A stretch of 43,959 nt of DNA from Sphingomonadales bacterium (GCA_028289885.1 JAQGKX010000105.1:1-43959); one strand, 5' to 3'; counted from the first letter of the stretch, positions 1-10,374 are shown. Translations and numbers: made by a program. The notes: generated by a model not told the origin, from the letters alone.

Positions 1-1299
1 GCGCTGTTTCGCCTGCGCGAGCGCGACTTCGGCGAGATCTGTCATTCGGATGGCATCTCGCCTGCCTGGCCGCTGCCGTATGACGTGTTCGAACCCTATT
101 ACGCGCAGGCTGAGGCTATTTTCCACGTTCATGGGCAACGTGGCCTCGACCCTAACGAGCCGTCATCGAGTGGCCCTTACCCATTCAAACCCGTCGCGCA
201 TGAGCCGCGGTTGCAGGCGCTGTCGGACGCACTCCAGAAGATCGGTCACCACCCGTTTCCGCAGCCGCTCGGGATCCTGCTCGACGAGGTGGGGACGCGC
301 GCGCTGCCGACCAGCGCATGCATTCGCTGCGATGCCTTCGATGGCTTCCCGTGCCTGACCAACGGCAAGGCAGATGCCGAGATCGCGTGCATCGAGCCAG
401 CGCTGGCTCACGACAACGTCAAGCTGCTGACCGGTGCCTATGTGGAGCGACTTGTAACCGACGCATCGGGACGGATCGTTACCGCGGTGCACGTCGTGCG
501 CGAGGGCGTGGCGGAGATCTATGCGGCCGACATCGTGGTCTCGGCGTGCGGGGCGCTGTCATCGGCGCTGCTGATGTTCCGGTCAGCGAGCGACCAGCAT
601 CCGGGTGGTCTCGCCAACGGTTCCGATCAGGTGGGACGCAACTATATGCGCCATAACAATGCCGCCTTCATGGCAGTCTCGCGTGAGCGCAATGACACGG
701 TTTTCCAGAAGACCCTGGCTCTGACCGACTTTTATTTCGGCGCCGACGACTGGGATTTCCCGATGGGCACCATCCTGACCAACGGCAAGTCGCACGGCGC
801 GGCGGTTGAGGGGGAGGCGCTGCCCGCTTTCCTGCAATGGTTTCCCGACAAGCCGTTCGACGTGCTGGCGCAGCATGCCATCGACTTCTGGGTGATGAGC
901 GAAGACCTGCCGCTGCCGACGAACCGCATTACCCTGGCCAAGGACGGGCGCGTCACTCTGGCTGTGCGACCGACCGGTGGTGAGGCGCACCGGCGTCTGC
1001 GGCACAAGCTGGAGGGGCTTCTGACGCAGGTCGATGCGCATCCGCAGCTGCTGCAGCGCTCACTGTATCTCGGTAAGAACATACCCGTCGGCGGCACCGC
1101 TCATCAGGCGGGCACGATGCGCTTCGGGAGCGATCCGGCCACGTCGGTCCTCGATCTCAATTGCCGGGCGCATGAAGTGGACAATCTCTACGTTGTCGAC
1201 GCCAGCTTCTTTCCCACGATCGGCGCGGTGAACCCTACGCTGACGATCATCGCCAATGCGTTACGCGTCGCCGATCATGTCGCAGAACGACTGGGCTGA
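1..1299 (+). CDS. GMC family oxidoreductase, 5'-truncated by window edge
   Basis: Frame open from base 1; C-terminal GMC signature HQAGTMRFGSDPATSVLDLNCRAHEVDNLYVVDASFFPTIGAVNPTLTIIANALRVADHV. Confidence 0.9.
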   Translation, partial: ALFRLRERDFGEICHSDGISPAWPLPYDVFEPYYAQAEAIFHVHGQRGLDPNEPSSSGPYPFKPVAHEPRLQALSDALQKIGHHPFPQPLGILLDEVGTRALPTSACIRCDAFDGFPCLTNGKADAEIACIEPALAHDNVKLLTGAYVERLVTDASGRIVTAVHVVREGVAEIYAADIVVSACGALSSALLMFRSASDQHPGGLANGSDQVGRNYMRHNNAAFMAVSRERNDTVFQKTLALTDFYFGADDWDFPMGTILTNGKSHGAAVEGEALPAFLQWFPDKPFDVLAQHAIDFWVMSEDLPLPTNRITLAKDGRVTLAVRPTGGEAHRRLRHKLEGLLTQVDAHPQLLQRSLYLGKNIPVGGTAHQAGTMRFGSDPATSVLDLNCRAHEVDNLYVVDASFFPTIGAVNPTLTIIANALRVADHVAERLG

Positions 1300-2444
1300 T
1301 CCTCTGAACGATGGCGCGTGAGCAGGACAAGCGCGAGCCCCCCGGCCGCCATGCCTGCACCAGCGATCGACACCCAGGCATAGCCGAGCCCCGACGAGAT
1401 AACGCCGCCGCCAAGCGCCGCCCCGATCGCGTTGCCAAGATTGAAGGCGCCGATGTTGATCGACGAGGCCAGGTTGGGCGCGTCGCTCGCCACGCTCATC
1501 ACGCGCGCCTGTAGCGACGGCACGAGCGCGAAAGTCGCGATGCCCCAGGCGAATACGGTAGCGATCGCCGGTATCGCGGCGTGCATCGTCCAGGCAAAGA
1601 GGGTGAGCAGCGCGACAAGCGCCACAAACACCACGATGAGGGTTGGCGTCAGCGAGCGGTCCGCGAAATGGCCACCCAGCGCATTGCCGACGGTAAGGCC
1701 GATACCATAGATCACCAGCGTGACCGTCACGGTGTTCTCAGACACATGTGTCACCTGCTGGAGGATCGGAGCAATGTAGGTGAACACCGTGAACATCGCC
1801 GCCGATCCAAGCACGGTCGCTAACAGCGCCAGGAGCACGGCCGGGCGGGTCATCACCGTCAGTTCGGCGCGGATGTTTGTCTCCGCGTCGCCCGCGATGC
1901 GCGGCAAGGCGAGTAGCAGTGCGCCCATTGCCGCAAGTCCAAGCGCGCCGATGCCAGCGAACGCGGTCCGCCACCCCACATGCTGCCCGATCCACGCCGC
2001 CAGCGGCACGCCTCCCACATTGGCGATCGTAAGGCCGCTGAACATTGCCGCAACCGCACTGGCACGCTTTTCGGGCGACACAAGGCTGGCGGCGACCACC
2101 GATCCAACGCCGAAAAACGAGCCGTGACACAAGGAAGTGACGAGCCGTGCCACCATCAGCCACCCATAGCCGGGTGCCAGCGCCGCCATGAAGTTGCCGG
2201 CAGTGAACAGTCCCATCAAGGTGATGAGAAGAAACTTGCGATCGAAATGCCCCGTCGGCAGCGTCAACAACGGTGCGCCTACCATCACCCCGAGCGCATA
2301 GCCGGTGACAAGCAGTCCTGCCTTTGGGATCGACACGTCGAGTCCGCCGGCAATGACGGGCAACAGACCCATGGGAGCGAACTCGGTGGTGCCGATGCCA
2401 AATGCCGCGACGGCAAGCGCCATTATCGGCCAGTTCATCTTCAT
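1275..2444 (-). CDS. MFS transporter (AraJ-like drug/sugar efflux type)
   Basis: 389 aa, multiple hydrophobic segments, N-term MALAVAAFGIGTTEFAPMGLLPVIAGGLDVSIPKAGLLVTGYALGVMVGAP typical of this MFS subgroup. Confidence 0.9.
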   Translation of the reverse strand: MKMNWPIMALAVAAFGIGTTEFAPMGLLPVIAGGLDVSIPKAGLLVTGYALGVMVGAPLLTLPTGHFDRKFLLITLMGLFTAGNFMAALAPGYGWLMVARLVTSLCHGSFFGVGSVVAASLVSPEKRASAVAAMFSGLTIANVGGVPLAAWIGQHVGWRTAFAGIGALGLAAMGALLLALPRIAGDAETNIRAELTVMTRPAVLLALLATVLGSAAMFTVFTYIAPILQQVTHVSENTVTVTLVIYGIGLTVGNALGGHFADRSLTPTLIVVFVALVALLTLFAWTMHAAIPAIATVFAWGIATFALVPSLQARVMSVASDAPNLASSINIGAFNLGNAIGAALGGGVISSGLGYAWVSIAGAGMAAGGLALVLLTRHRSEDQPSRSAT

Positions 2445-2547
2445 CGGCTCTGGCTCCTGTGCTCGCGTCCGCTATAAACGCCGTGTTTGGCCGCGAGAAG
2501 CATCGAAAGCACGGCCTGGGCGTTGGGAAATATGTGAATAGCGCCAC

Positions 2548-3360
2548 ATGATCACCCCCATCGTCAGCCATATCGCAAGATTAACGCTCAACGTGCACGA
2601 TCTGGACCGCGCCGTCGGCTTTTATGTCGGCGCCCTCGGCTTCACGGTGGAAGCCATGGCAAACGACCGCGCCTGTCTGGCGATCGGGTTGCAAAAGATC
2701 GAATTGGTGCAACAGCCTCATGGCCAGCCCTATCCAGTGCCGCGGGCGGCGAACGATCCCTGGTTCCAGCATTTCGCGATTGCCGTCGCCGATATGGACA
2801 CAGCCTATGAGCGACTGTCCCGCTTCTCACCCGAGCCAATCACGCTTGGGGTCCCCCAGTTGCTGCCGCCGAGCACCGGATCGGTGACCGCGTACAAGTT
2901 CCGCGATCCCGATGGTCACCCGCTGGAGTTGTCGTACGCCCCTGGCAGCATCTGGTTTCACGTCTCGGCTTCGGCTGGCGCGGTGTTCCTCGGCATCGAC
3001 CACACCGCCCTGGCAGTGCACTCGCTTGAAGCGAGTATCGCTTTCTACACCAAGATTGGATTTCGGCTCGGCGCCCGTTCGGTCAACCAGGGGCCTGAGC
3101 AAGCGCGCCTTGACGGCATTGCCGATGCCGTTGTCGACATCGTCACGCTATCAACCCCTGGCGCCGGGCCGCACATCGAGCTGCTCCATTATCAGTCACG
3201 GGCGCCCGCGGCCCGGCATGACGTCGCTTCGGTCGACATCGCCGCTACTCAGACGGTGCTGGCGCCGCTGCGCGTTGCCGACGAGAGTGATGGCGCCGAC
3301 CGAGCCATCGCAAGTCAGCGGGATCCCGACGGGCACCTGCTGCGCTTTACGATTCCCTGA
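2548..3360 (+). CDS. VOC (glyoxalase/dioxygenase) protein, two VOC modules
   Basis: IARLTLNVHDLDRAVGFYVGALGF and FLGIDHTALAVHSLEASIAFYTKIGF; DPDGHPLEL and DPDGHLLRF. Confidence 0.88.
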   Translation: MITPIVSHIARLTLNVHDLDRAVGFYVGALGFTVEAMANDRACLAIGLQKIELVQQPHGQPYPVPRAANDPWFQHFAIAVADMDTAYERLSRFSPEPITLGVPQLLPPSTGSVTAYKFRDPDGHPLELSYAPGSIWFHVSASAGAVFLGIDHTALAVHSLEASIAFYTKIGFRLGARSVNQGPEQARLDGIADAVVDIVTLSTPGAGPHIELLHYQSRAPAARHDVASVDIAATQTVLAPLRVADESDGADRAIASQRDPDGHLLRFTIP

Positions 3361-3385
3361 CTTCCTAAATTAAAGAAAGATAACC

Positions 3386-4327
3386 ATGGCTAAGCACCGT
3401 ATCGGCATAATCGGCTTCGGCAAAATCGCCCGTGATCAGCACGTGCCCGCGATCGCCGCCACACCCGAGTTCGAGCTTGTTGCGGTGTCCAACATCGGAG
3501 GCGGGACCGCGCCAGACGGCGTTGCCGTGTTTGCGAGCTATGACGAGATGCTGAAGGGCCTCGTTGACCTGGACACGGTGTCGATATGCACCCCGCCGGG
3601 ACCACGCCGCTCGATTGCGGCCGCGTGTCTAGCTGCGGGTAAGCATGTGCTGCTCGAGAAGCCGCCGGCCGGTACGGTGACGGAGGTAAGCGACATTGCG
3701 CGTCGCGCCGAGGCGGCTGGAAAAACTGCCTTTGCCACCTATCACGCGCAGCACAATGCGGCGGTCAAACGTGCCGCCGACATGCTGGCTGGCATGACGC
3801 TGAAGTCGCTCCGCGTCACCTGGAAGGAAGACCTGCGGCGCTGGCACCCTGGACAGGAATGGATCTTGGCGGCTGGCGGCTTTGGTATCTTCGATCCTGG
3901 CATCAACGCGCTGTCGATCCTGACCAGGATTCTGCCAGAGCCGGTTTTCATCAGCGCCGCCGAATTGTTCTTTCCAGCCAATCGGCAGGCTCCGATCGCA
4001 GCCAAGCTGACCTTCAGTACTGGCGCGGCCACAGACGGGGAGTTCGTCGGCGAATTCGACTGGCGCCAGACGGGCCAGCAGACATGGTCGATCAACGTCG
4101 AGACCGCGGACGGCACCATGTTGATGCTAACCGATGGTGGCTCGCAGCTTCAGGTAAATGGCGAGTTGCCGTTCGTCGGCCCCGCTGACGAATATCGCGA
4201 CATCTACAAAGAGTTCGCACAGCTGCTCGATACCGCACAGTCCAGAGTCGACGCAGCACCGTTCCAGCTGGTTGCCGACGCGTTCATGCTGGGAAAGCGA
4301 ACTGAGGTCGAGACCTTCGACTTTTAA
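3386..4327 (+). CDS. Gfo/Idh/MocA oxidoreductase, galactose 1-dehydrogenase-like
   Basis: IGIIGFGKIARDQHVPAI Rossmann start, EKPPA, and WKEDLRRWHPGQEWILAAGGFGIFDPGINALSI resembling bacterial D-galactose 1-dehydrogenase. Confidence 0.85.
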   Translation: MAKHRIGIIGFGKIARDQHVPAIAATPEFELVAVSNIGGGTAPDGVAVFASYDEMLKGLVDLDTVSICTPPGPRRSIAAACLAAGKHVLLEKPPAGTVTEVSDIARRAEAAGKTAFATYHAQHNAAVKRAADMLAGMTLKSLRVTWKEDLRRWHPGQEWILAAGGFGIFDPGINALSILTRILPEPVFISAAELFFPANRQAPIAAKLTFSTGAATDGEFVGEFDWRQTGQQTWSINVETADGTMLMLTDGGSQLQVNGELPFVGPADEYRDIYKEFAQLLDTAQSRVDAAPFQLVADAFMLGKRTEVETFDF

Positions 4328-4852
4328 TCGCAAGCTTGCCTCGGCACGTCAGTTGGCCCTTTCAGCGGCCAAGCGACCGATCAGTCAACAGAGCTCAGTG
4401 TGGGCTCGAGATCGCCCAAGCCTTTTCTCGCAGCGTCGCGCGGACGAGATCGGCTCACTGGGTCCGATGCTGGCTGTCATAACCGACCGCTTGTCGGCAT
4501 TGCACGAGCTTGATCGAACGGCAATATTGGGGGAAGCGGCCGCGTCTTTTCATAGCGGACGTTATCGGACCGAATTGAAGGCCGGTGTGGCGGTTGGTTT
4601 GAACTAGGTCCCCGAGCATGCGACTTCTACCCTTTGAGCACGCCGGCAGCAGGCGTGCGAACGGGAAAGCATGACCCTTGGCTGCCACGCAAAGTTGGAA
4701 ACCGGGGATTTCCCCGAGGCTTATTATCGCTTCGGCTGAACTTAACGCGTGTGTTTACTCCCTGTCGGCCTCAAAACCGATTCACGCGCACTTCAACAAT
4801 CTTCAATTGATCGCTGGGTTTAGCCTCTGCTGCATTGGTGCTAGGCACAACT

Positions 4853-5050
4853 ATGCGAAACGATAAACAGAAATGGCGGGCGGATCGTGGTGCACGTGCC
4901 CTGAAGACGATTGATGATATTGAGGCGTCGATTGTCTCGCTGAACGACGAGGATCTATTAGACCTCCACGACATATTCATCGGATGGCCCACCAGCGCTC
5001 TGGCGACATTGGCCTCAGCGGAAATGCGGCGGCGAAACCTTGAGCCGTAG
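4853..5050 (+). CDS. small hypothetical protein
   Basis: 65 aa, MRNDKQKWRADRGARALKTIDDIEASIVSLNDEDLLDLHDIF; protein-like composition. Confidence 0.5.
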   Translation: MRNDKQKWRADRGARALKTIDDIEASIVSLNDEDLLDLHDIFIGWPTSALATLASAEMRRRNLEP

Positions 5051-5239
5051 AGGCTGGTACCGCCCCAAACCACATTGCCGGAGCTTGATGATCTTTCCTG
5101 TGGCGGACATTCGGTCTGAGTGATGGAACGATATAAGGCAAGGTGTTCGAAATTCGAGAAGACGATTTGTCTCGGGATTAAGCCAATTTTCTGCTCGCGC
5201 TCGATCGTGCCTCCTTCAAAGCGTTTGCAAGTTCGGTAT

Positions 5240-6127
5240 TCATCCTTTCCTTGCATGATCAGTGGATAAGAAAACCTTCACATCGCCAAGGAAACTATCG
5301 AAGCGATCATGATGAACCCAGTGTCCTGCCTGTTCGTAGCTGGTGACGCTGGCATGTCTGAAGTAACTGGCGCGACCGTCATGGCCCGGATGCCGCGCAA
5401 AGCTGTTCGCTCCATGAACGAGCCAAACGGGGCACTCGATCTCATGCCATAACTCATGAAGCTCGTCGTTGGTGATACCCATAGGGAGCGAGGACCGCAC
5501 ATAATTATCGAATTTCCACGAGTAGGTACCATCCTCATTGCGGTTCATGCCGTGGATCATGAGATGGCGCGCCCGATCGGCCCGAAGATGCGGGTTTTCC
5601 TCAGTCATCCGCGCGAAGGCCTGCTCCATCGTCAGGTAACGACGCGGTGTCCGGCCGCTGAGCGCCCGACGTTCGGCAATCCAGTCCCGCCAGATTTCCG
5701 CAGGTGGATTTGCCGGTCTCTCATCGAGCGGTGAAATGCCCAGCCCTTCGATGACAGCGAGCCGGCGGACACGATCCGGATAAAGGCCTGCATACCGAAG
5801 CGAAATGGCACCACCAAGCGAATGCGCGACGATGGAAATTGGCTCGTCGCTGTTCTGATGGATCAACTGGGCGAGATCGGACACATAATATGGCATTGAG
5901 TAGCTGCCGTCGGGTGACCAGGCGCTGTCGCCATGACCCCGCAGGTCCGGGCAGATGACGTGCCAGTCCGAACGGAGCTCCTGCGCAATCCAGTCCCAGT
6001 TGTGAGCGTGGTCCCTGCCGCCGTGCACAAGCACGAGTAAAGGGGCCTCAGGGTTGCCCCAGTCGAGGTAATGAAGCGCCAGCCGCTGGGAGACGAAGCG
6101 ATGGGAGGTTGGTCCGAGTTCGTTCAC
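5240..6127 (-). CDS. alpha/beta hydrolase
   Basis: LVHGGRDHAHNWDWIA, PDLRGHGDS, nucleophile elbow AHSLGG, C-terminal GHWVHHD. Confidence 0.92.
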   Translation of the reverse strand: MNELGPTSHRFVSQRLALHYLDWGNPEAPLLVLVHGGRDHAHNWDWIAQELRSDWHVICPDLRGHGDSAWSPDGSYSMPYYVSDLAQLIHQNSDEPISIVAHSLGGAISLRYAGLYPDRVRRLAVIEGLGISPLDERPANPPAEIWRDWIAERRALSGRTPRRYLTMEQAFARMTEENPHLRADRARHLMIHGMNRNEDGTYSWKFDNYVRSSLPMGITNDELHELWHEIECPVWLVHGANSFARHPGHDGRASYFRHASVTSYEQAGHWVHHDRFDSFLGDVKVFLSTDHARKG

Positions 6128-6268
6128 GCTGTTTTCCTGTGGCCGTTGTCGTTGATCAACGGCGTTATCTGCTGGTGCCGGTCATGCACTACATCCCGCG
6201 AGCCTTAGCCGATGCTGGCGCTAAGCGCATCGTTATAGGTAAGTAGCGCGGGATCAGGCAATTCAGGC

Positions 6269-6613
6269 ATGAGCATGGCGCGTAAATATTCGAAACATGA
6301 TTCCGTAGACGACCTGTATGGCGAGGAGGAGACACCGAAGATGGTGCCACCCTGCTGGCTTTGTGGCCGGCCTACTGGCAAGACCATTGTGTGGCACCAT
6401 CCCATACCCAAAAGTCGGGGTGGCCGCGACGTCGTCCCTATGCACTCGATTTGCCAGCAGACGCTGATCGCGAATTTTACGAATTCTGAACTGCAACGCT
6501 ATGGGGTGGACGTAGAGGGCCTGCTAGCCAATCCCAGCGTGCGCAAATTTGTTGACTGGGTGGCGAATAAGGCTCCGGATTTCACCGCGACCATTGCTAA
6601 AAAGCAGCGTTGA
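6269..6613 (+). CDS. HNH-endonuclease-like small protein, possibly catalytically degenerate
   Basis: CWLCGRPTGKTIVWHHPIPKSRGG...HSICQQTLIANF. Confidence 0.65.
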   Translation: MSMARKYSKHDSVDDLYGEEETPKMVPPCWLCGRPTGKTIVWHHPIPKSRGGRDVVPMHSICQQTLIANFTNSELQRYGVDVEGLLANPSVRKFVDWVANKAPDFTATIAKKQR

Positions 6614-6757
6614 TAAGCAGCGCCTCCGGCTCGCTTCGAGATTGTCTCAAGTGTCCGGCACGGGTTAACAGTGGTGAGTTGAGCGCTGCGGTTTCGCAAG
6701 CCTGCCTGACACCCGGCGGCACCGACGACCCACATGGCGTTGAACGCTCGCGGAGAG

Positions 6758-7138
6758 CTAGTTCGTTTCGATACTGTCAGGCGCGCTGAGCTGGGCGATG
6801 ATCAAACCATTGCCGTCCGGATCATTCAGCATCGTGAACCGGCCCCATGGCTGCTCGTCAATGGGTGAGCAGGCTGCGCCCGCCGCGGTCATGCGCTCAT
6901 GTTCCGCGTCGATATCGTCTACGTGTAGCATCAGGCCCTGTAGTCCGCCGGGCGGCATACCCTGGAACCATGTGACAAGCGCTATGGTAGCGCCGCCATC
7001 CTCAGGCTGAAGCTGAAGCCAGCGCATCGTTGGACCCATTGGCTGATCATTGACGACCTTGAGGCGCAACACTTCAGTGTAGAAGGTCAAAGCCCTTGCC
7101 TGATCAGCGACCGGGATAGAGACTACAGCAACCGACAT
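6758..7138 (-). CDS. VOC family protein
   Basis: VAVVSIPVADQARALTFYTEVLRLKVV; FTMLNDPDGNGLIIAQ. Confidence 0.88.
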   Translation of the reverse strand: MSVAVVSIPVADQARALTFYTEVLRLKVVNDQPMGPTMRWLQLQPEDGGATIALVTWFQGMPPGGLQGLMLHVDDIDAEHERMTAAGAACSPIDEQPWGRFTMLNDPDGNGLIIAQLSAPDSIETN

Positions 7139-7222
7139 CAGGCGATCCTCAAACAGGAGATATGCTAAATTACCATCTTATACGGCTACTACCGAATAGC
7201 TGGAGGGAACGATAGCCGATGA

Positions 7223-7408
7223 TCAGATGGGTTTGGCGCTTGGCGTTCCGCACTTGGCAAACCTGCCCTTGGCATCCTTGCAGCGCGCTGCTTTGGCGGG
7301 CGCCTTAGGCGGACATTTGACGAATTTGCCGTGGTCGCGACACGGCACGGCCAATGACGGTGTCGAAAGCATCGCAAGCCCAACGGCTGCTGCAAAAAGG
7401 ATACGCAT
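7223..7408 (-). CDS. small secreted Cys/Lys-rich protein
   Basis: Signal peptide MRILFAAAVGLAMLSTPSLAVPC followed by CRDHGKFVKCPPK...RCKDAKGRFAKCG. Confidence 0.65.
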   Translation of the reverse strand: MRILFAAAVGLAMLSTPSLAVPCRDHGKFVKCPPKAPAKAARCKDAKGRFAKCGTPSAKPI

Positions 7409-7584
7409 GGGTTCTGGTCCTCATCGAATGAAGACGAGCAGGATGGCGAAACGTTGCTACCGGTGCAAGCGCATCAGCCACATAAACAGGCCGTAAGTCA
7501 GCGGACCACAGGAAACGAAAACCAAAATCGCGAATTCTACTTCAATCAGTTTTGGCCGGCGCATAAATCCATTAGGCCTGGGCA

Positions 7585-7791
7585 GTGATGGTAGGACAGC
7601 TTAATGTGCTGAGTGACTGGGAACTATGGGCTTGTGCGCTCACCCTTGAACGTCGCTACGGGCAGAACGTAGCAACGATCATCGCCAAACGCATTTCAGA
7701 GCTCGCGGTGGCCGGCGATCATGATGGTGTCGCCAACTGGAAGATTATCGCATCTCGTATCGATCAGCTTAAGGAAGCCTCCTGGGTTTGA
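7585..7791 (+). CDS. small hypothetical protein
   Basis: 68 aa, LSDWELWACALTLERRYGQNVATIIAKRISELAVAGDHDGVANWKIIASRIDQL; resembles a small conserved sphingomonad family. Confidence 0.6.
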   Translation: MMVGQLNVLSDWELWACALTLERRYGQNVATIIAKRISELAVAGDHDGVANWKIIASRIDQLKEASWV

Positions 7792-8069
7792 ACAACAGAG
7801 TTGGCTTGCACGCGCATTGTGAAGGCACGCGATTGTTGCGCCGCGCCGACGTAAGCTGCTCCAGCAAACGCACCTGCTTGAAACAAATCCCCGAGAGAGA
7901 ATGCTTCTCCCTCGCCGCCTTACCTGCTCTTTCCGGGCTAAAGCCTTGAAGGTCCACAATATACTTCAAGATGCAGAACTAAGTGCGGCTAGCTTCCACC
8001 GTCAGACCCTGTACAATGTGCGCCTGATCACGAGCAACCTACAACGAATCGCTCTGTGTTGCATCAGGC

Positions 8070-8780
8070 GTGTTGCCCACTTTCGCGGCCATATTCCTGA
8101 AACCCCGGCTGCGAGGCCTGATTGAAATAGCTAAGGGAAGGAACCTGGGCGTGCACCAGTCCGATGACCATCCAGGTTTCTCATTCGACGATTTTTCGGA
8201 CGCCCCGTTATCGCCTGCGGAAATAAGGGAAGCGCGCAAACTACTTACTTGCATGAAGCACCATCGCGAGCTCGGGGATCCGCAGTCTAAAGACACCTTT
8301 GGTGACCCGATGGCGACCGGCGTTCTTGCCCAACGAATTCTAACCTCAAGACGCAAGCGTGCGGAGATATTCGGGGCCGATCTGTTTGCCGATCCTTCAT
8401 ATGACATTTTACTCGCCATGATCATCAGTTGGGAGCGCAATGAGCTGGTTAGCGTCAGCAGCGCGTGTTTCTCCGCCAATGTTCCCGAAGCAACTGCCCT
8501 GCGTTACATCAAATCCTTGACTGTAATGGGGTACATCGAGCGCATCGCCAACCCTCACGATAAGCGTGGTGTGGATTTGAGACTTACCCCAGTCGCAGTG
8601 GACCATATGACCAGATGGCTCGACCGTTTCGCTCTGGCGCTGAACGGATTGATGCTGCCCGGTGAACCCGCGCCGGCATCAAGTGAACTCGTGACCAGGC
8701 GGCGGACAAAGCGGGCCGGGACAGATGGCCTAAAAGTCGTTAGGTCTGTCCCGCATCAATCCTGCGATGGTCTTAGCTGA
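8070..8780 (+). CDS. MarR-like winged-helix protein (start codon uncertain)
   Basis: SSACFSANVPEATALRYIKSLTVMGYIERIANPHDKRGVDLRLTPVAVDHM: winged-helix recognition helix and wing. Confidence 0.65.
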   Translation: MLPTFAAIFLKPRLRGLIEIAKGRNLGVHQSDDHPGFSFDDFSDAPLSPAEIREARKLLTCMKHHRELGDPQSKDTFGDPMATGVLAQRILTSRRKRAEIFGADLFADPSYDILLAMIISWERNELVSVSSACFSANVPEATALRYIKSLTVMGYIERIANPHDKRGVDLRLTPVAVDHMTRWLDRFALALNGLMLPGEPAPASSELVTRRRTKRAGTDGLKVVRSVPHQSCDGLS

Positions 8781-8820
8781 GCGTCGCCGCCGCTTCTGAC
8801 ATGACGGTGCTTATTGCGCC

Positions 8821-9780
8821 TCAGCCATATATTCGATCGTGACGAGCCCTCTTTGCTACGTAGAGCGCGGCATCGGCTCTGACGAACAACTCTTCAGGGT
8901 CGTATGAATATGGATTGGGGGGTACGGCTATGCCGGTCGAGGCCATGACGTTGAGCATGTTCCCTTGCCAGAGAACTGGTGACCGCAGCTGCGCTAGGAA
9001 ATGAGCCACCCGCGCCCGAAGGGATTCCGGGGGAGTGGAATCGCCGACGATCATGGCAAACTCGTCGCCGCCTATTCTCGCGGTGAGCAGCGCTTCCGGG
9101 AAGCTCGCACTCAGCCGCTCCGCGAACGCCCTGAGGCATGTGTCGCCGGCCACATGGCCGAAGCCATCGTTAATTCGCTTGAAGCGATCCATGTCAAAGA
9201 GGACGAGCGCGCCGACCGGCGCCATGGGCGCGACGTCGCGCGGCCGGTTGAGGAAGCGGCTCTCATAGACGGAGCGACTTGCCAAGCCGGTCAAGGCGTC
9301 GTTCTCAGCAATCCGCCGCATCGCTTCCCAGCGCAGCTTTTCCTCCGTGATGTCCTGCTTCATGCCGTGTAGGCGAGGAGCTTGACCGCCTCGGCAAAGC
9401 AACTCGCCGGTAAGGCGCATCCAGCGGCGCCCCCCGTCGGCCCTTACGATCTCCGCGTCGAGAGCGAAGGTGCCCCGTTCGGCGATGGCCATTGCGCGTA
9501 GCCTTTCCATCGCTGCGCGAGACTCCTCGGCATACATCTCAACCATCTGCCGCCGATCGAGCCGCGTGCCGGTGGGCAACCCAAAGATGTCGTAGATGCC
9601 CGATGTCCAGCTCAGCGTCTCATCCGCGAGGTTGCAGGACCATGCTCCGACTTTCGCCTGGGCCATGGCACGAGCGAGCGGCGGCTCGTCGCCGCCGAAA
9701 GATTTACAATCAGGCGCGGTCAGCGCCGACATACTCGGCGTAGAATTAGGCGCGAAAGCATGTTGGACGAGCATGGACAT
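8821..9780 (-). CDS. PAS-GGDEF diguanylate cyclase
   Basis: PAS-like N-terminal half; DALTGLASRSVYESRF, LFDMDRFKRINDGFGHVAGD, ARIGGDEFAMIV. Confidence 0.9.
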   Translation of the reverse strand: MSMLVQHAFAPNSTPSMSALTAPDCKSFGGDEPPLARAMAQAKVGAWSCNLADETLSWTSGIYDIFGLPTGTRLDRRQMVEMYAEESRAAMERLRAMAIAERGTFALDAEIVRADGGRRWMRLTGELLCRGGQAPRLHGMKQDITEEKLRWEAMRRIAENDALTGLASRSVYESRFLNRPRDVAPMAPVGALVLFDMDRFKRINDGFGHVAGDTCLRAFAERLSASFPEALLTARIGGDEFAMIVGDSTPPESLRARVAHFLAQLRSPVLWQGNMLNVMASTGIAVPPNPYSYDPEELFVRADAALYVAKRARHDRIYG

Positions 9781-9787
9781 CGCGCCT

Positions 9788-9964
9788 CTATCTCATGCCG
9801 CTGGACACATTTTTGAAGGTGCTCGTGAGCTTCGAACCAAGTAAACCCATGGCCCCGACGGCAGCGACAGCGATCAGAGCGGCAATCAGACCATACTCAA
9901 TCGCAGTGGCACCCTTGATGTTGTCAAACAGGCGCCGTGCTGTTCTCAGGAATCCACGATACAT
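9788..9964 (-). CDS. Flp-type IVb pilin subunit (58 aa; not in supplied ORF track)
   Basis: Reverse-strand translation MYRGFLRTARRLFDNIKGATAIEYGLIAALIAVAAVGAMGLLGSKLTSTFKNVSSGMR*; GATAIEYGLIAALIAV is the Flp prepilin signature. Confidence 0.93.
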   Translation of the reverse strand: MYRGFLRTARRLFDNIKGATAIEYGLIAALIAVAAVGAMGLLGSKLTSTFKNVSSGMR

Positions 9965-10374
9965 TACTCTTCGATCCCAAGTTCACGGGTGCGCTGCCCA
10001 TGCTCCGCTGGTTAACAGGTATCTCATTAACCATCCCTCACCAAGCCATCTAAGATCAATCCAAATTGGAGGAATGTCTCACGATGAGTTAAGTGAAAAT
10101 CCCCGGGCCGATGAGTTGCGTCATCCATTCGTACCTCGTGACGGGCAAGGGTCGCCCCGGTGGGTCGAGGGGTGAAAAAGTTTAAGCAGCAGAACAGTAC
10201 CATAACTCCAATGACGGTGATTCAGTGTAACGCTCTACGATGACTGAAATATCAGCATCTATGATCATGGTCGACCAGCATCGTGGACAGTTGCGCCAGA
10301 AAGAACGCTGGAGAGGCCCGGGCGGAGCGCGCCCGAGCAGCCGCTAACAGATGTCTGCCCTGCTCCTGCAGTCA

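Noticed and set aside
1738-2571. 277-aa minus-strand ORF overlapping the MFS gene
   Set aside because: Alternative frame of the MFS gene; Arg/Gly/His-rich translation typical of GC-rich shadow ORFs.
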